DNA of 64,000 nt from Candidatus Scalindua sp. (GCA_031316155.1 JALDRB010000003.1:124001-188000), one strand, 5' to 3'; shown: positions 9,483 through 19,103, counted from the stretch's first letter. Numbers and translations are program-made. Notes: generated by a model from the sequence alone, not told the origin.

Positions 9483-9532
9483 TCATCCTTCGCATTTGCT
9501 CTGAATCAAGTTAATTGTATGTGATATCTATT

Positions 9533-10777
9533 TTAAGCTTTAAGTGATTCCTTAGCATCATAGAAAATTCCATTTTTAACGGTGAAAGAGGATAGTTTCT
9601 GTTTTCCCATCTGAACAAATTCACGATGTTTTACTGCCAGTATGACCGCATGATAACTTCCGATTACAGGATTTTCAATCAGATCAATTCCGTATTCTTC
9701 CTGTACTTCATCTGGACAAGCCTGTGGATCGTGAACATCTGCTTGAACACCAAATATCTTCAGTTCCTGGATTATGTCAATTACGCGTGAATTGCGAATG
9801 TCAGGTACATTCTCCTTGAAGGTGATACCTAAAATCAGTACTTTGGAATCCTTAATTTCCAGCTTGTTATTAATCATTTTTTTGATCAGTTCCCGCGCAA
9901 AATATCTGCCCATTGCATCATTGATTCGTCTTCCAGCCATGATTATTTGCGGATGATGGCCAAGTTCCTCAGCTTTGAAGGCAAGGTAGTATGGGTCAAC
10001 TCCGATACAATGGCCACCAACAAGCCCTGGTGAAAATGGGAGAAAATTCCATTTCGTACCCGCCGCTTTCAGGACATCATGGGTAGAAATTCCCATTTTA
10101 TCAAATATTATTTTAAGCTCATTCATGAGACCGATGTTAATATCACGCTGGGTATTTTCAATAACCTTTGCGGCTTCAGCCACTTTGATTGAGGCTGCCC
10201 GATGAATTCCGGCTTCAACTGCTGCGCCGTATACTTCGGCAACATTCATTAAAGTTTCTTCTGTATCACCGGAAACAACCTTCACAATTTTGGAAAACGT
10301 ATGGACTTTATCACCGGGATTAATTCGTTCAGGTGAATAACCAACAAAGAAATCCTTTTTCCATTTCAGTCCCGAAGTTTTCTCTAATTCAGGAACACAA
10401 ACTTCCTCGGTTGCTCCGGGATAAACGGTTGATTCGTAAACAATTGTAGTACCCGGTTTCATATTCTCGCCAATTGTTCTGGATGCGCCAATAAGGGGGC
10501 TCAGGTCAGGATTTTTATGCGAATCAATTGGAGTCGGAACTGTTACAATCACAAAGTCAGATTCTGCAATAATGTCTGGACTGGTGTGAAAAGACATTTT
10601 AGATGCCTTGAGTACAGAGGATTGGACTTCACCATTTGGGTCTTCACCCTTCTTTAATGTTTTGACTCGTTTTTCACTGATATCATATCCGAAGACTTTA
10701 TAATAATTTGACAACTCTACAGCCAAAGGTAATCCGACGTACCCTAATCCAATGACGGTGATTGCACTTGGAGCCAT
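9533..10777 (-). CDS. UDP-sugar 6-dehydrogenase (UDP-GlcNAc/GalNAc type, WbpO/TviB-like)
   Basis: The 414-residue protein begins with the NAD-binding motif VIGLGYVGLPLAVEL. It has the substrate region YESTVYPGATEEVC and the catalytic cysteine block LVGGHCIGVDPYYLAFKAEELG near residue 255. The order and length match the UDP-N-acetyl-hexosamine dehydrogenase branch of the UDP-glucose dehydrogenase superfamily. It oxidises C6 of a UDP-sugar twice to give a uronic acid for O-antigen or capsule. The ATG at 10777 is followed directly by the Rossmann fold, which supports this start. It stands alone between repeats B and A. Confidence 0.9.
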   Translation of the reverse strand: MAPSAITVIGLGYVGLPLAVELSNYYKVFGYDISEKRVKTLKKGEDPNGEVQSSVLKASKMSFHTSPDIIAESDFVIVTVPTPIDSHKNPDLSPLIGASRTIGENMKPGTTIVYESTVYPGATEEVCVPELEKTSGLKWKKDFFVGYSPERINPGDKVHTFSKIVKVVSGDTEETLMNVAEVYGAAVEAGIHRAASIKVAEAAKVIENTQRDINIGLMNELKIIFDKMGISTHDVLKAAGTKWNFLPFSPGLVGGHCIGVDPYYLAFKAEELGHHPQIIMAGRRINDAMGRYFARELIKKMINNKLEIKDSKVLILGITFKENVPDIRNSRVIDIIQELKIFGVQADVHDPQACPDEVQEEYGIDLIENPVIGSYHAVILAVKHREFVQMGKQKLSSFTVKNGIFYDAKESLKA

Positions 10778-10814
10778 TTCTTAATCCTTTCTAATTTAAT
10801 TTTTGCAATTTTTA

Positions 10815-10942
10815 AGGGAAAGTTTGAAAACCGACTGTCTGCCGTATTCGGCACAGGTAGATAGGTTTTCATTTTACAACCTTGCCGAACCAGAACCAAA
10901 AAAGGTAATAGATATCTAATAGGCTCTGGCTCGGCAAGGTTG
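10815..10942 (+). repeat. Interspersed repeat family A, copy 2, with nested palindrome
   Basis: The copy starts AGGGAAAGTTTGAAAACCG and has the outer palindrome CAACCTTGCCGAACCAGAACC paired with its complement at 10921-10942. Between GAAAACCG and AGGTTTTC it carries an extra palindrome, CTGTCTGCCG..CGGCACAGG. Copy 5 at 23121 lacks that insert, so the insert lies exactly in the hairpin loop. Confidence 0.85.
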
Positions 10943-11196
10943 AGTGATAATGAATCATTTTTCAAAGGGTAAAGAATAGAGTAATCATTATCAAAATTCA
11001 AGATTTTTTAAGAAACTGCAAATAGTACTATCGGCATGAAAGGTAAAAACATGTGCGAAAGAAAAAGAAAAGTAATATATTTGTCATTATGTATGAACGT
11101 AGATTACGAATTTTCGTAGTGATTAAAAAGAAATTCGATATGTCTCTTTTTGATATATGGGATTTGTCTTCTTTACACCTGGCCTTAAGAAGATGA

Positions 11197-11359
11197 TATA
11201 CTAAAACCGATTTGATTTTCGGATTTACCTGTCTGCGTGCATCGCACAGGCAGGCTGGAAACCAAATCTTGGCGAAGGTATCCTCGGACAGGCGCCGAGG
11301 ACTTTACTCGCTCAATTTTATCTCGGATTTTATCCGAAAACCATTATCAGATGAGTATA
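11197..11359 (+). repeat. Interspersed repeat family B, copy 2, with nested palindrome
   Basis: Typical B ends (TATACT.. and ..AGTATA) enclose the conserved core. A GC-rich palindrome, CTGTCTGCGTG..CGCACAGGCAG, is inserted at 11230-11256, the position where copy 1 reads TTTTACTGGAAACC. Confidence 0.85.
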
Positions 11360-11400
11360 AACACAATGATATCTACTTCAATTCTCTATCTTGATTGTAT

Positions 11401-11695
11401 AGAAATTTCTATTTAAAATGTAAATAAATCGATGGGTTATATTTTTTTACGTGAAACACATGCCAAAAATGGTATTTAGCAACGACCCGCCCTGTAGAAT
11501 AGATTATTTTAGTTCGTAAGTTATGGCAACCAGAAAGAGAAAAACAGTTAACCTCAAACCTCCTCTTAAGTTTATTATTCAACAGGGCATAGATGATGTT
11601 GCCCACCCGGATGAATCCATTCGCCAGCCTCCGTCAGTACCGGCATGGGCGGGTGACGAGCTTTCTGGCGAGCAGGATGCGCTTAACTCGAGATA
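11401..11695 (+). repeat. Interspersed repeat family C, copy 2, with nested element E
   Basis: The copy runs from GAAATTTCTATTTAAAATG to CAGGATGCGCTTAACTCGAG. Element E is nested at 11489-11590, bounded by CGCCCTGTAGAATA and TATTCAACAGGGC. A further GC-rich palindrome-like block follows at 11604-11660. The repeat ends immediately before the glgC stop codon. Confidence 0.75.
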
Positions 11696-11698
11696 AGA

Positions 11699-12985
11699 CT
11701 AAATAATTGTCCCATCAGGGATTATGGCACCTTTTTCCACTACGACGATGCCGTCTCTGATCAGATAACCTTCTCCTTCCTTTGAATCCAATCTCTCCTG
11801 GTTGATAATCTTTACGTTGTTTCCTATACATGCATTTTTGTCTATGATTGCTCCTTCAATAATACAGTTATTTCCGATACCCATCTGTATTCGCTCCTTT
11901 TTTTTATTACTTCTCTTCTCATAAAAATCTGCGCCCATGATAATAGAGTCATTGATGGTACTCTCTTTATTAATGATGCTTCGCACTCCAATTACAGACC
12001 GATTAATTGAGACATTATGGATAATGCACCCTTCAGATATGAGAGAGTTTCGAACGTTGCAATGTTCCAGCCTGGAAGCCGGCAAAAATAGCGGTTGTGC
12101 ATAGATAGGACGCTCGACATCGTAAAGAGAGAATTGCGGAGAGGAGGAAGTCAGGTCAAGATTAGCATCGTAAAATGCTCTGATTGTTCCGATATCTTCC
12201 CAGTAGGCATTATGGAAGAAACCTGCTAACTTTTTTTTACCGAGAAGGCTGGGAATAATGTGTTTTCCAAAGTCATGTTCCTCGGTCTCTTCCATTAGCT
12301 CACAGAGATACTCTTTTGTAAATACATAGATACCCATGTTGGCGAGGACATAATCTTTGTCTGAACTCAAACCTTGAGACTCTTTCACGGATGGAGGAAT
12401 ATAGTATGTTTCTATAAGAGAAGGCTCTTGAGGTTTTTCTATGAATGCTTTGATCTCCCCTTCATCGTTTACTTTTGCCAGACCGAATTCCGGAGCCTTC
12501 TCTTTATTTACAACAGTTAGTGCAATGGTAACATCAGCCCGGCTTTCCTGATGCCTTGAAATTATCATGTCATAATCCATCCTGTACAGTTGATCACCTG
12601 AAAGGATCAGGAAATATTCCACATTCATATCTTCGGCAAGGTGTTTAATGTTCTTTCTGATTGCATCTGCTGTTCCCTGTAACCACTCTTTGTTTTCCAT
12701 GCTCTGTTCGGCAGCAAGGATACGGATATAACCACGTGAGAAGTGATCAAATTTGTAGGTTTCGTATACACTTCGATTTAGCGATTCTGAATTGAACTGG
12801 GTGATAACAAATATCTTTTTAATTCCGGAATTAATGCAATTACTCACGGGAATATCGACAAGCCGATATTTTCCTCCAAGCGGGACTGCCGGTTTTGATC
12901 GTTTTTTTGTTAAAGGAAAGAGACGTGATCCTTTCCCTCCTCCCAGAATGATTCCTGCTACATGATTCATGTTCAGTTTATTCAT
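11699..12985 (-). CDS. glgC: Glucose-1-phosphate adenylyltransferase
   Basis: The 428-residue protein has the nucleotidyltransferase start GGGKGSRLFPLTKKRSKPAVP (about residues 16-36). It also has VDIPVSNCINSGI, the WLQGTADAIRK segment near 100 and SGDQLYRMDYD near 128. A C-terminal left-handed beta-helix with SVIGVRSII-type hexapeptides completes the family. It makes ADP-glucose from ATP and glucose-1-phosphate, the committed step of bacterial glycogen synthesis. Length and domains are complete. No other glycogen gene is adjacent, and both flanks are occupied by repeats. Confidence 0.95.
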   Translation of the reverse strand: MNKLNMNHVAGIILGGGKGSRLFPLTKKRSKPAVPLGGKYRLVDIPVSNCINSGIKKIFVITQFNSESLNRSVYETYKFDHFSRGYIRILAAEQSMENKEWLQGTADAIRKNIKHLAEDMNVEYFLILSGDQLYRMDYDMIISRHQESRADVTIALTVVNKEKAPEFGLAKVNDEGEIKAFIEKPQEPSLIETYYIPPSVKESQGLSSDKDYVLANMGIYVFTKEYLCELMEETEEHDFGKHIIPSLLGKKKLAGFFHNAYWEDIGTIRAFYDANLDLTSSSPQFSLYDVERPIYAQPLFLPASRLEHCNVRNSLISEGCIIHNVSINRSVIGVRSIINKESTINDSIIMGADFYEKRSNKKKERIQMGIGNNCIIEGAIIDKNACIGNNVKIINQERLDSKEGEGYLIRDGIVVVEKGAIIPDGTII

Positions 12986-12998
12986 AGTTAGGCTCCTT

Positions 12999-13138
12999 TA
13001 TACTCATCTGATAATGGTTTTCGGATAAAATCCGGTATAAAATTGAGCGAGTATAACTGCAACCAAGATTTGGTATCCAGCCTGCCTGTGCGATGCACGC
13101 AGACAGGTAAAACAGAAAACCAAATCGGATTTAGTATA
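12999..13138 (-). repeat. Interspersed repeat family B, copy 3, with nested palindrome
   Basis: This is a reverse-orientation B copy (TATACTCATCTGATAATGG to TTAGTATA) with the CCTGCCTGTGCG..GCAGACAGG palindrome at 13080-13107. It lies between glgC and rnr and may affect the transcript crossing from rnr into glgC. Confidence 0.85.
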
Positions 13139-13147
13139 TATCAAATA

Positions 13148-15283
13148 TTACACTAACACAAAATCAACCTCTCGCTTTAATAAGTCTATCTTGGTGATCT
13201 TGACCATGACTACATCCCCAAAGCTGAAGGTTCTGCCTCTCCTTGTACCTATCAGGGACATCCTTTTTTTGTCAAGCTGGTAAAAATCATCAGTGAGTGT
13301 TCGTATATGGACAAGTCCGTCCAGTAATATATCTTCTAACTGTACAAACAGGCCGTATTCCTGAATACCTGTTATTACCCCCTTCATTTCTTTGTCGGTT
13401 TGTTCCTCCAGGTATCTCAGGAGTTTCAGCTTTATGATCTCGCGTTCGGCTTCCTCTGCTCTTTTTTCGGTAACCGAACAGTGATTTGCCCATCCAGAAA
13501 TTATATCATTCCATTGGACCTTTGCTTTCTTCGTATTTAACTCTCCTGACAAAAACATGTCCAGGAGTCGGTGTACGACCAAATCAGGATAGCGGCGTAT
13601 TGGTGAGGTAAAGTGTGTGTAGTGTTCAAGAGCAAGTGCAAAATGGGGGGCTTGGGTAGCAGAATATATGGCTTTCTTCAGAGACTTTAGGAGCATCAGG
13701 TTTATCATGTAACTTTCTGGATGGTCGCAAATTTCATTAAGAAATGCCTGTAAATTATTCTTATCAAACGGATTTATTCTCTTGCCTTTGCAATTAAAGA
13801 TAAAATCTGCAAAGTCACGCATCTCTTCTTCGTCAGGTTCCGGATGAATACGGTATATTGACGGCAAAGAATTTTTATTCATAAATTTTGCTACAACCTG
13901 GTTTGCCGCAATCATAAACTCTTCAACAATTATGTGTGAAATATCCCTCTTCACCTTTTCAATAGAATCAATTTTACCTGTTTTGCCAATCTTTATATTG
14001 ATCTCCGGAAGATTGAGTTCAAGTGCGCCTCCCTTTAAACGTTTTTTATAGAGCAGCTTTGCAAATGTACTCATGGTAGACAGTGTATCTGCTAAATGGT
14101 CAGGATACTCGGTGTCCGTATCCTCTCTCCTCTCTTCCATTACGAACCTGGTTGCCAAATCATACGTAAGTCTTTTTTTCACATTTATGGCAGAGTGCTT
14201 TATCTCAGAATGGATTAAATCACCATCAGAAGAGTAGGTAAACAAAACACTCTTGGTTAATCTATCCTCGCCTTCTTTCAGACTGCAAATACCATTCGAT
14301 AGTGTCTCGGGAAGCATGGGTACGACTGTACCGGGAAAATAGACACTGGTTCCCCGCTTTCGTGCTTCCCTGTCTAATGCGGAATCGTACCGGACATAAT
14401 AGGAAACATCAGTTATGTGAACGCCGAGAAGCCAATTACCTTCTTTATCTCTCTTCAGTGAGATTGCATCATCAAAATCCTTCGCATCATCCGGATCTAT
14501 TGTTATAATAAATTCGTTGCGAAGATCTAAGCGTGTTTTGAGCTCATCTTGTCCTATAGAAAGCGGGATGGCCTCTGTTTCAGCATGAACATCTTTATTA
14601 AAGGTGCAAGGAAGCTGAAACTGATGAATGATTGAGAGAACATCAATAGCAGGATCTCCATCCTTTCCCAGAACTTCTATGATGGTACCTTCCGCATTCA
14701 GGTGTCTATTCGGCCACTGGTTAATCTTAACGATCACTTTTTCATCATGGTGTATATCTTTTGTCTCCTCATTTGGTACGTAAATGTCTCTGCAAATGGC
14801 CTGATTATCTGGTGCTACGTAACTGAGATGTTTACTTCTCTTAAAGGTGCCAACGACCGTTTCGTTTGCACGATGTAATACATTAACGATCTGTCCAGAG
14901 TCTTTATTTCTCTTTCTTCTCCCTTTCTTAGTTGAAGCAGGCAATCTTACCACAACAATATCTCCATGCATGGCACTACTCATGTCTACTCCATTTACAT
15001 AGATATCAGGGGATATATCTTCTCTTACGGGAACGACAAATCCGAAACCTCTTCGATTGCACTCCAATTTCCCTACTACCAGGTTGACTTTTTTTGGATT
15101 TGCGTATTGATTCTTCTTGATCTTAACGATAACGCCCTTTAGTTCAAGATCCCTCAGGCGCGAACAAAATTGCTGGTATTCTGAATCATCAATGTTGCAG
15201 CGTGCTGCAATTTCTGATGCATTCATCGGTTTGTATTTTCTACTGTATATGAGTTTTGTTACTATTTTTTCTACATCAATCAT
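13148..15283 (-). CDS. rnr: Ribonuclease R
   Basis: The 711-residue protein has an N-terminal winged helix (1-65) and tandem cold-shock OB domains (about 65-230). The RNB catalytic domain contains TIDPDDAKDFDDAISLKRD, whose aspartates bind Mg2+. A C-terminal S1 domain starts at KGVITGIQEYGLFVQLED. The enzyme is a processive 3'-5' exoribonuclease for structured RNA and mRNA decay. It ends right after S1 without the lysine-rich tail of enterobacterial RNase R. The neighbouring HD/OB nuclease, 350 bp upstream on the same strand, suggests a small RNA-turnover locus. Confidence 0.95.
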   Translation of the reverse strand: MIDVEKIVTKLIYSRKYKPMNASEIAARCNIDDSEYQQFCSRLRDLELKGVIVKIKKNQYANPKKVNLVVGKLECNRRGFGFVVPVREDISPDIYVNGVDMSSAMHGDIVVVRLPASTKKGRRKRNKDSGQIVNVLHRANETVVGTFKRSKHLSYVAPDNQAICRDIYVPNEETKDIHHDEKVIVKINQWPNRHLNAEGTIIEVLGKDGDPAIDVLSIIHQFQLPCTFNKDVHAETEAIPLSIGQDELKTRLDLRNEFIITIDPDDAKDFDDAISLKRDKEGNWLLGVHITDVSYYVRYDSALDREARKRGTSVYFPGTVVPMLPETLSNGICSLKEGEDRLTKSVLFTYSSDGDLIHSEIKHSAINVKKRLTYDLATRFVMEERREDTDTEYPDHLADTLSTMSTFAKLLYKKRLKGGALELNLPEINIKIGKTGKIDSIEKVKRDISHIIVEEFMIAANQVVAKFMNKNSLPSIYRIHPEPDEEEMRDFADFIFNCKGKRINPFDKNNLQAFLNEICDHPESYMINLMLLKSLKKAIYSATQAPHFALALEHYTHFTSPIRRYPDLVVHRLLDMFLSGELNTKKAKVQWNDIISGWANHCSVTEKRAEEAEREIIKLKLLRYLEEQTDKEMKGVITGIQEYGLFVQLEDILLDGLVHIRTLTDDFYQLDKKRMSLIGTRRGRTFSFGDVVMVKITKIDLLKREVDFVLV

Positions 15284-15405
15284 TCTTGAATCGTCCTTGG
15301 TTTACGGAGAATGAAATTGGTTTCTTAAAGAGGCTAAGCCATGTACTTTTTTGTAAATAAGGTTACGTATTTTATCATATTAGGAATCCAGGAGATAAAG
15401 AATTA

Positions 15406-15537
15406 CTAATTCCCGTAATCATAAATTACCCCTTTGATTCCCAGGTAACCTTTCTTTGTGAAGTTCAACAAAAGTCCGTGTTTCTCACCTTTTATTTTCT
15501 CACTTCTTGTTTTTCTGCCTTCCTTATATAAAGCCAT
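15406..15537 (-). CDS. Possible 43-residue basic small protein
   Basis: Between the two nuclease genes an ATG at 15537 opens a 43-codon frame ending in TAG. The product is very lysine-rich and contains LLLNFTKKGYLGIKGVIYDYGN. A GGAG lies about 11 bases upstream. I do not recognise it, and coding support is only the start, the weak ribosome site and the strand shared with its neighbours. It could equally be chance sequence in the 350-bp gap. Confidence 0.25.
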   Translation of the reverse strand: MALYKEGRKTRSEKIKGEKHGLLLNFTKKGYLGIKGVIYDYGN

Positions 15538-15634
15538 CTTTCATACATCTCCGTAACTAAGAATTAGGGTAACGAGGGACTTACAAGGGGTAAGAGATTG
15601 TGTCAGGGTACATCTCCACTTCTCTCTTGAAGCA

Positions 15635-16597
15635 TTAAGTGGTTGAATTGACAGACTTTTTAAACAATTTTCTCTCAAACATCTTATTAAAACCTGTCCA
15701 GTTGTCTTGCGAATCTTTGTCGTTTGCGATTGCTTTATTAAATGCATGTATCTTGGCATCAAGATTGTCGAGGTAATGCAGGGCGAGCGCCTCTACTGTC
15801 ATAGGAAGTTTTGGTGAACCCCATTCATATTCTCCATGGTGACTCAGAATCATGTGTTTTAATAAATCTAACAAGGTCTTCGGGAAACCTCCAACCTGTT
15901 TTGCTTTTTCATCTACTATTTGTATCCCTGATATTAAGTGCCCCAGAAGCTGTCCTTCATCTGAATAATGGAGGTTCCTTTCATAGCAGAGTTCGGTTAT
16001 TTTGCCAATGTCATGTAACAGTATTCCACAGATCAATAAATCTCTGTTTAGAGTAGGATAGAGTGGTGCAATCTTCACTCCTAACTGTGCAACTGATAAG
16101 GTATGTTCCAGCAAACCTCCCAGAAACGCATGATGATATTGGACTGCTGCAGGTGCAGCACAAAAACTTTTACAAAAATCCTTATCATCAAAAAAAAGAT
16201 CGGTAAGTTTCTTTAAATATGGTTGTTTGATAGAACTGACAATGGTTTTTAATTCTGAAAACATGTGGTCAACGTTTTTTTCTGTACTGGGCAGGTAATC
16301 GGCGAGTTTTATCTCCGACTGGTCTGTTTTTGAAATGTTTTGGATAATTAATTGCATTCGGTTCTGATAGATTTCTGTCTTCCCCTTAATCCTTAAAAAG
16401 GCATCATTGTTGAGAGATTCAAAAAGGCGCGAACTCGCATCCCACATCCTTGCATCGATCACTCCTGTACGGTCAGCCAGTTGAGTTTGAATATAGAGTG
16501 AACCGTTCTTGGTTGTTCTGAGTTCTTTACTCTGCACTAAAAATACATCATCTACAACATCGCCACTGTTAAATTGAGCGATAAATTTTTTTATCAT
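15635..16597 (-). CDS. OB-fold/HD-domain 3'-5' exoribonuclease (YhaM-like)
   Basis: The 320-residue protein starts with an OB-type nucleic-acid binding domain (KNGSLYIQTQLADRTGVIDARMW, about 30-55). An HD hydrolase domain follows. Its metal ligands are seen in QYHHAFLGGLLEHTLSV, GILLHDIGKITEL and LKHMILSHHGEYEWGSP. This architecture is that of YhaM/CBF1 nucleases, which trim RNA and single-stranded DNA from the 3' end. Length and order are typical. It lies upstream of rnr on the same strand. Confidence 0.88.
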   Translation of the reverse strand: MIKKFIAQFNSGDVVDDVFLVQSKELRTTKNGSLYIQTQLADRTGVIDARMWDASSRLFESLNNDAFLRIKGKTEIYQNRMQLIIQNISKTDQSEIKLADYLPSTEKNVDHMFSELKTIVSSIKQPYLKKLTDLFFDDKDFCKSFCAAPAAVQYHHAFLGGLLEHTLSVAQLGVKIAPLYPTLNRDLLICGILLHDIGKITELCYERNLHYSDEGQLLGHLISGIQIVDEKAKQVGGFPKTLLDLLKHMILSHHGEYEWGSPKLPMTVEALALHYLDNLDAKIHAFNKAIANDKDSQDNWTGFNKMFERKLFKKSVNSTT

Positions 16598-16786
16598 TGG
16601 AGATTATCCTTGATCATAAATTATTGATTGTTTGTTCGATCCGGAAATCGATTGTACGTGCTCAATTTCTTAAAGTCAAGTTAATCTAAGAGAATTACAT
16701 TGACAGTAAAATGGATGAAGTTTATATAATACTTTAATTGAGCGATTTTTATTATTCAACAGTGATAATCTTTTTTTTGTCGCAAT

Positions 16787-16870
16787 AAGGGTAAGTTTGA
16801 AAACCGCCTGTCTGCCGTGTTCGGCACAGATAGATAGGTTTTCATTTAACAACCCGGCAGAACCAGAACA
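16787..16870 (+). repeat. Interspersed repeat family A, copy 3 (truncated)
   Basis: The 5' half of family A is present, including the nested CTGTCTGCCG..CGGCACAG palindrome in the hairpin loop. The outer palindrome stops after CAACCCGGCAGAACCAGAAC, so the 3' arm is missing. Confidence 0.75.
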
Positions 16871-16884
16871 TACGTGATATAAGT

Positions 16885-16960
16885 TCAGGAATTTCTATTT
16901 TAAGAACAAATAAATCAATAACTTACATTTCTTGTGCGCAAGAACGAATAAAATATTTAT
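16885..16960 (+). repeat. Interspersed repeat family C fragment
   Basis: Only the 5' part of family C is present (GGAATTTCTATTTTAAG through a TTGTGCGCAAGAAC hairpin). It is followed directly by repeat B copy 4. Confidence 0.55.
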
Positions 16961-16976
16961 CGTTTGTAATGACGGT

Positions 16977-17114
16977 ATACTCATCTCATAATGATTTTCG
17001 GATAAAATCCGAGATAAAACTGAGCGAGTAAAGTCCTCGGCGTTTTTTGTCCGGGGATACCTTCACCAAGATTTGGTTTCCAGTAAAACCGAAAACCAAA
17101 TCGGTTTTAGTATA
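16977..17114 (-). repeat. Interspersed repeat family B, copy 4 (no nested palindrome)
   Basis: This reverse-orientation B copy runs from TATACTCATCTCATAATG to GGTTTTAGTATA without the GC-rich insert. Its last base lies one base before the ATG of the DUF123 gene at 17116, so the repeat supplies that gene's whole 5' leader and any ribosome site. Confidence 0.85.
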
Positions 17115-17115
17115 C

Positions 17116-17577
17116 ATGAAAAGAGGCATTTACCACCTCATTATAAAGCTCTCCAGGAAAAAAGAGATTCAGATTGGTCGTCTTGGAGTATTTCTCTTCC
17201 CAAAAGGGTTTTATGTGTATACCGGAAGTGCCCAGGTCAGTCTTGAGAAGAGAGTTACGAGGCATCTTTCGGACAAAAAAAGAAACCATTGGCATATAGA
17301 CTACTTGTTACAATACGGTAAAATTATCAGCGTCCTTACCGTTGATGGATTAAAGAGTAAGGAATGTGTATTAAGTAATAAGATTGCGGATACCCTTGGG
17401 GGCAGAATTGTTGCAGACAATTTTGGTTCTTCAGATTGTAAGTGTAAGACACACCTTTATTTCTTTGAACGCAGACCAAAGATTAAGGAGACATTCCGGG
17501 GAACAATACGATACAAAAGAGAGGTTTTTATATTGAGAGGAAAAAGTTGTAAAAGTGAACAGGCTGTCAGAGAATGA
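17116..17577 (+). CDS. DUF123 / GIY-YIG-like domain protein
   Basis: The 153-residue protein matches the DUF123 family. Signatures are GIYHLIIKL at the start, QIGRLGVFLFPKGFYVYTGSA near residue 20-40, KRVTRHLSDKKRNHWHIDYLL near 50-70 and the late GSSDCKCKTHLYFF. These share the GIY-YIG 'YVYTGSA' core and occur alone or fused to endonuclease III. A nuclease role is inferred from the family. I start at ATG 17116; the frame continues upstream to 17047, but that part is repeat B. No Shine-Dalgarno is evident. Confidence 0.82.
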   Translation: MKRGIYHLIIKLSRKKEIQIGRLGVFLFPKGFYVYTGSAQVSLEKRVTRHLSDKKRNHWHIDYLLQYGKIISVLTVDGLKSKECVLSNKIADTLGGRIVADNFGSSDCKCKTHLYFFERRPKIKETFRGTIRYKREVFILRGKSCKSEQAVRE

Positions 17578-17598
17578 AAATTCTCTGACAGCCTGTTC
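17557..17598. terminator. Bidirectional hairpin terminator
   Basis: GAACAGGCTGTCAGAGAA pairs perfectly with TTCTCTGACAGCCTGTTC across a six-base loop holding the DUF123 stop codon. It lies between two converging genes. There is no long T tract on either side, so it may terminate weakly or protect 3' ends. Confidence 0.55.
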
Positions 17599-17630
17599 GT
17601 GTCCTATATGGCTTTTACGATCATGTTTTT

Positions 17631-18479
17631 TTATTCGGTTACCCCGGTCGATTTGGCTGACTCATCTACCTCCTTGATATCAACCACTTTCACATCAAAA
17701 TAGAGGGTTTTACCAGCCAGACGATGGTTAAAATTGAGAATTACCTTATCATCCTTAATTTCTGCCACCCAGGCATTGACGACTGTACCACTTGCATTCT
17801 TTCCCTGAAGTGGAGTGCCAACTTTTAAGGCATCCGGCGGAAGCTTATCCTTGCTTATTTCAAGAAATTTTTCCTGGTCTACGGGTCCGTAACCATTATC
17901 TGGTTTAACGACAACGTGTTTGCTTTCCCCAACCTTCATCCCGGCTAATGCTAATTCCAGTCCCGGAATAATATCTTGAGATCCATGGACATAGTTTAAC
18001 GGTTCAGAGCCCACATTGGAATCTGCAACAGATTTATCCTCAAGCATAAGTGTGTACTCAAGCGAGACAACTTTGCCATCTGATACCGTTAGCTCTTTAT
18101 CTTCAAGTGTTTCCGATGAGATAGCGGCATCCTCTTTCTTCTGTGATTCTTCTGTAGCTATGGAAGAATCTTCTTTTTTATGAACTTCTGTTTGAGCAGC
18201 CTCATCTTTAACCTTATCCACATCTGCGGCCTCATCTTCTTTTATCGGTGATTCAGCGTAAGTTGCTTCTGCTTTATTAGTTTCAACTGTTGGGGAAGAA
18301 CCTTCAACTTCTTTCGTATGAGATACAGACGGGAAGTGAGCAGCATCCTTCTTTGTCGTTTCAACAGCTGCATTTTCTTCATGCTGCAACTCTGAAAGAG
18401 CGGCCTTAGAACCCGAACCCATAAAGGAACACACCAGAGAACCCACAATAATCCACTTCTTCATAAAACATAATTTCAT
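17631..18479 (-). CDS. Exported FKBP-type peptidyl-prolyl cis-trans isomerase (SlyD-like)
   Basis: The 282-residue protein has a signal peptide (MKLCFMKKWIIVGSLVCSF, cleavage around residue 26). A low-complexity Glu/Ala/Lys-rich linker spans 28-130, and an FKBP/SlyD domain covers about 130-270. The domain shows the FKBP motif VHGSQDIIPGLELALAG, then KPDNGYGPVDQEKF and the strand NFNHRLAGKTLYFDVKVV. It catalyses proline isomerisation, here probably in the cell envelope. The ATG at 18479 has AGAGG nine bases upstream. The linker is unusual for the family. Confidence 0.88.
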   Translation of the reverse strand: MKLCFMKKWIIVGSLVCSFMGSGSKAALSELQHEENAAVETTKKDAAHFPSVSHTKEVEGSSPTVETNKAEATYAESPIKEDEAADVDKVKDEAAQTEVHKKEDSSIATEESQKKEDAAISSETLEDKELTVSDGKVVSLEYTLMLEDKSVADSNVGSEPLNYVHGSQDIIPGLELALAGMKVGESKHVVVKPDNGYGPVDQEKFLEISKDKLPPDALKVGTPLQGKNASGTVVNAWVAEIKDDKVILNFNHRLAGKTLYFDVKVVDIKEVDESAKSTGVTE

Positions 18480-18572
18480 CGATTTTTTCCTCTCTTAAAA
18501 TAATAGTGTTTACAATCGGCAGGAAAGATCGATGAGTGATACAGAGTAACCCATTCATACATTTCCAGCACA

Positions 18573-18741
18573 TATACTAAAACCGATTTGGTTTTCGGTT
18601 TTACCCGTCCGAACGGCTGACAGGCCGGGCGGGCTGTAAACCAAATCTTGGTGAAGGTATCCCCGGACAAAAAACGCCGAGGACTTTACTCGCTCAATTT
18701 TATCTCGGATTTTATCCGAAAACCATTATGAGATGAGTATA
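18573..18741 (+). repeat. Interspersed repeat family B, copy 5, with nested palindrome
   Basis: The copy has full B ends and a different GC-rich nested palindrome, CCCGTCCGAACGG..CCGGGCGGGC (18605-18633), at the same internal position as in copies 2, 3 and 6. Confidence 0.85.
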
Positions 18742-19103
18742 AATCATTACTTTTGAGCTTAAATGGTATCCCTCTTGATTGTAAAATGCAAGAAAAAAGT
18801 AAATAGGTAGTAATTCATCTTCCATTTATATTTTGTAGTGAATAATTGTTCCTGTTGGTTTTCTGTTTTAACCAATTTTCTGAAAAAACGTTACCGTAAA
18901 CCCATGCTGTTAGAATGATGTCATTTTTGGGTTTTTTAGTAAACCAGGTGAAGCGACAGAGAGATAAATACTTCATCTTAATATTTCTACATTTTCTCTT
19001 GATCTCCTCATTATTTTTGTATAATGAGTTTTTTTTGTCCTTTTCCAGATTATGCCTGGGATAAGAGGGGCTTCTTCGTGGCGTTGAAGTAAAAGGGAAC
19101 TAT
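18742..19103. other. Leader region of kdtA
   Basis: About 360 bp of AT-rich sequence precede kdtA. I see no gene. TTGATCTCC(17-18)TATAAT-like sequence at about 18999-19025 may be a promoter. No riboswitch-like structure is recognised. Confidence 0.4.

Noticed and set aside
10744..11001. 85-codon minus-strand frame upstream of the UDP-sugar dehydrogenase
   Set aside because: It is composed mostly of repeat family A sequence and overlaps the real gene's start.
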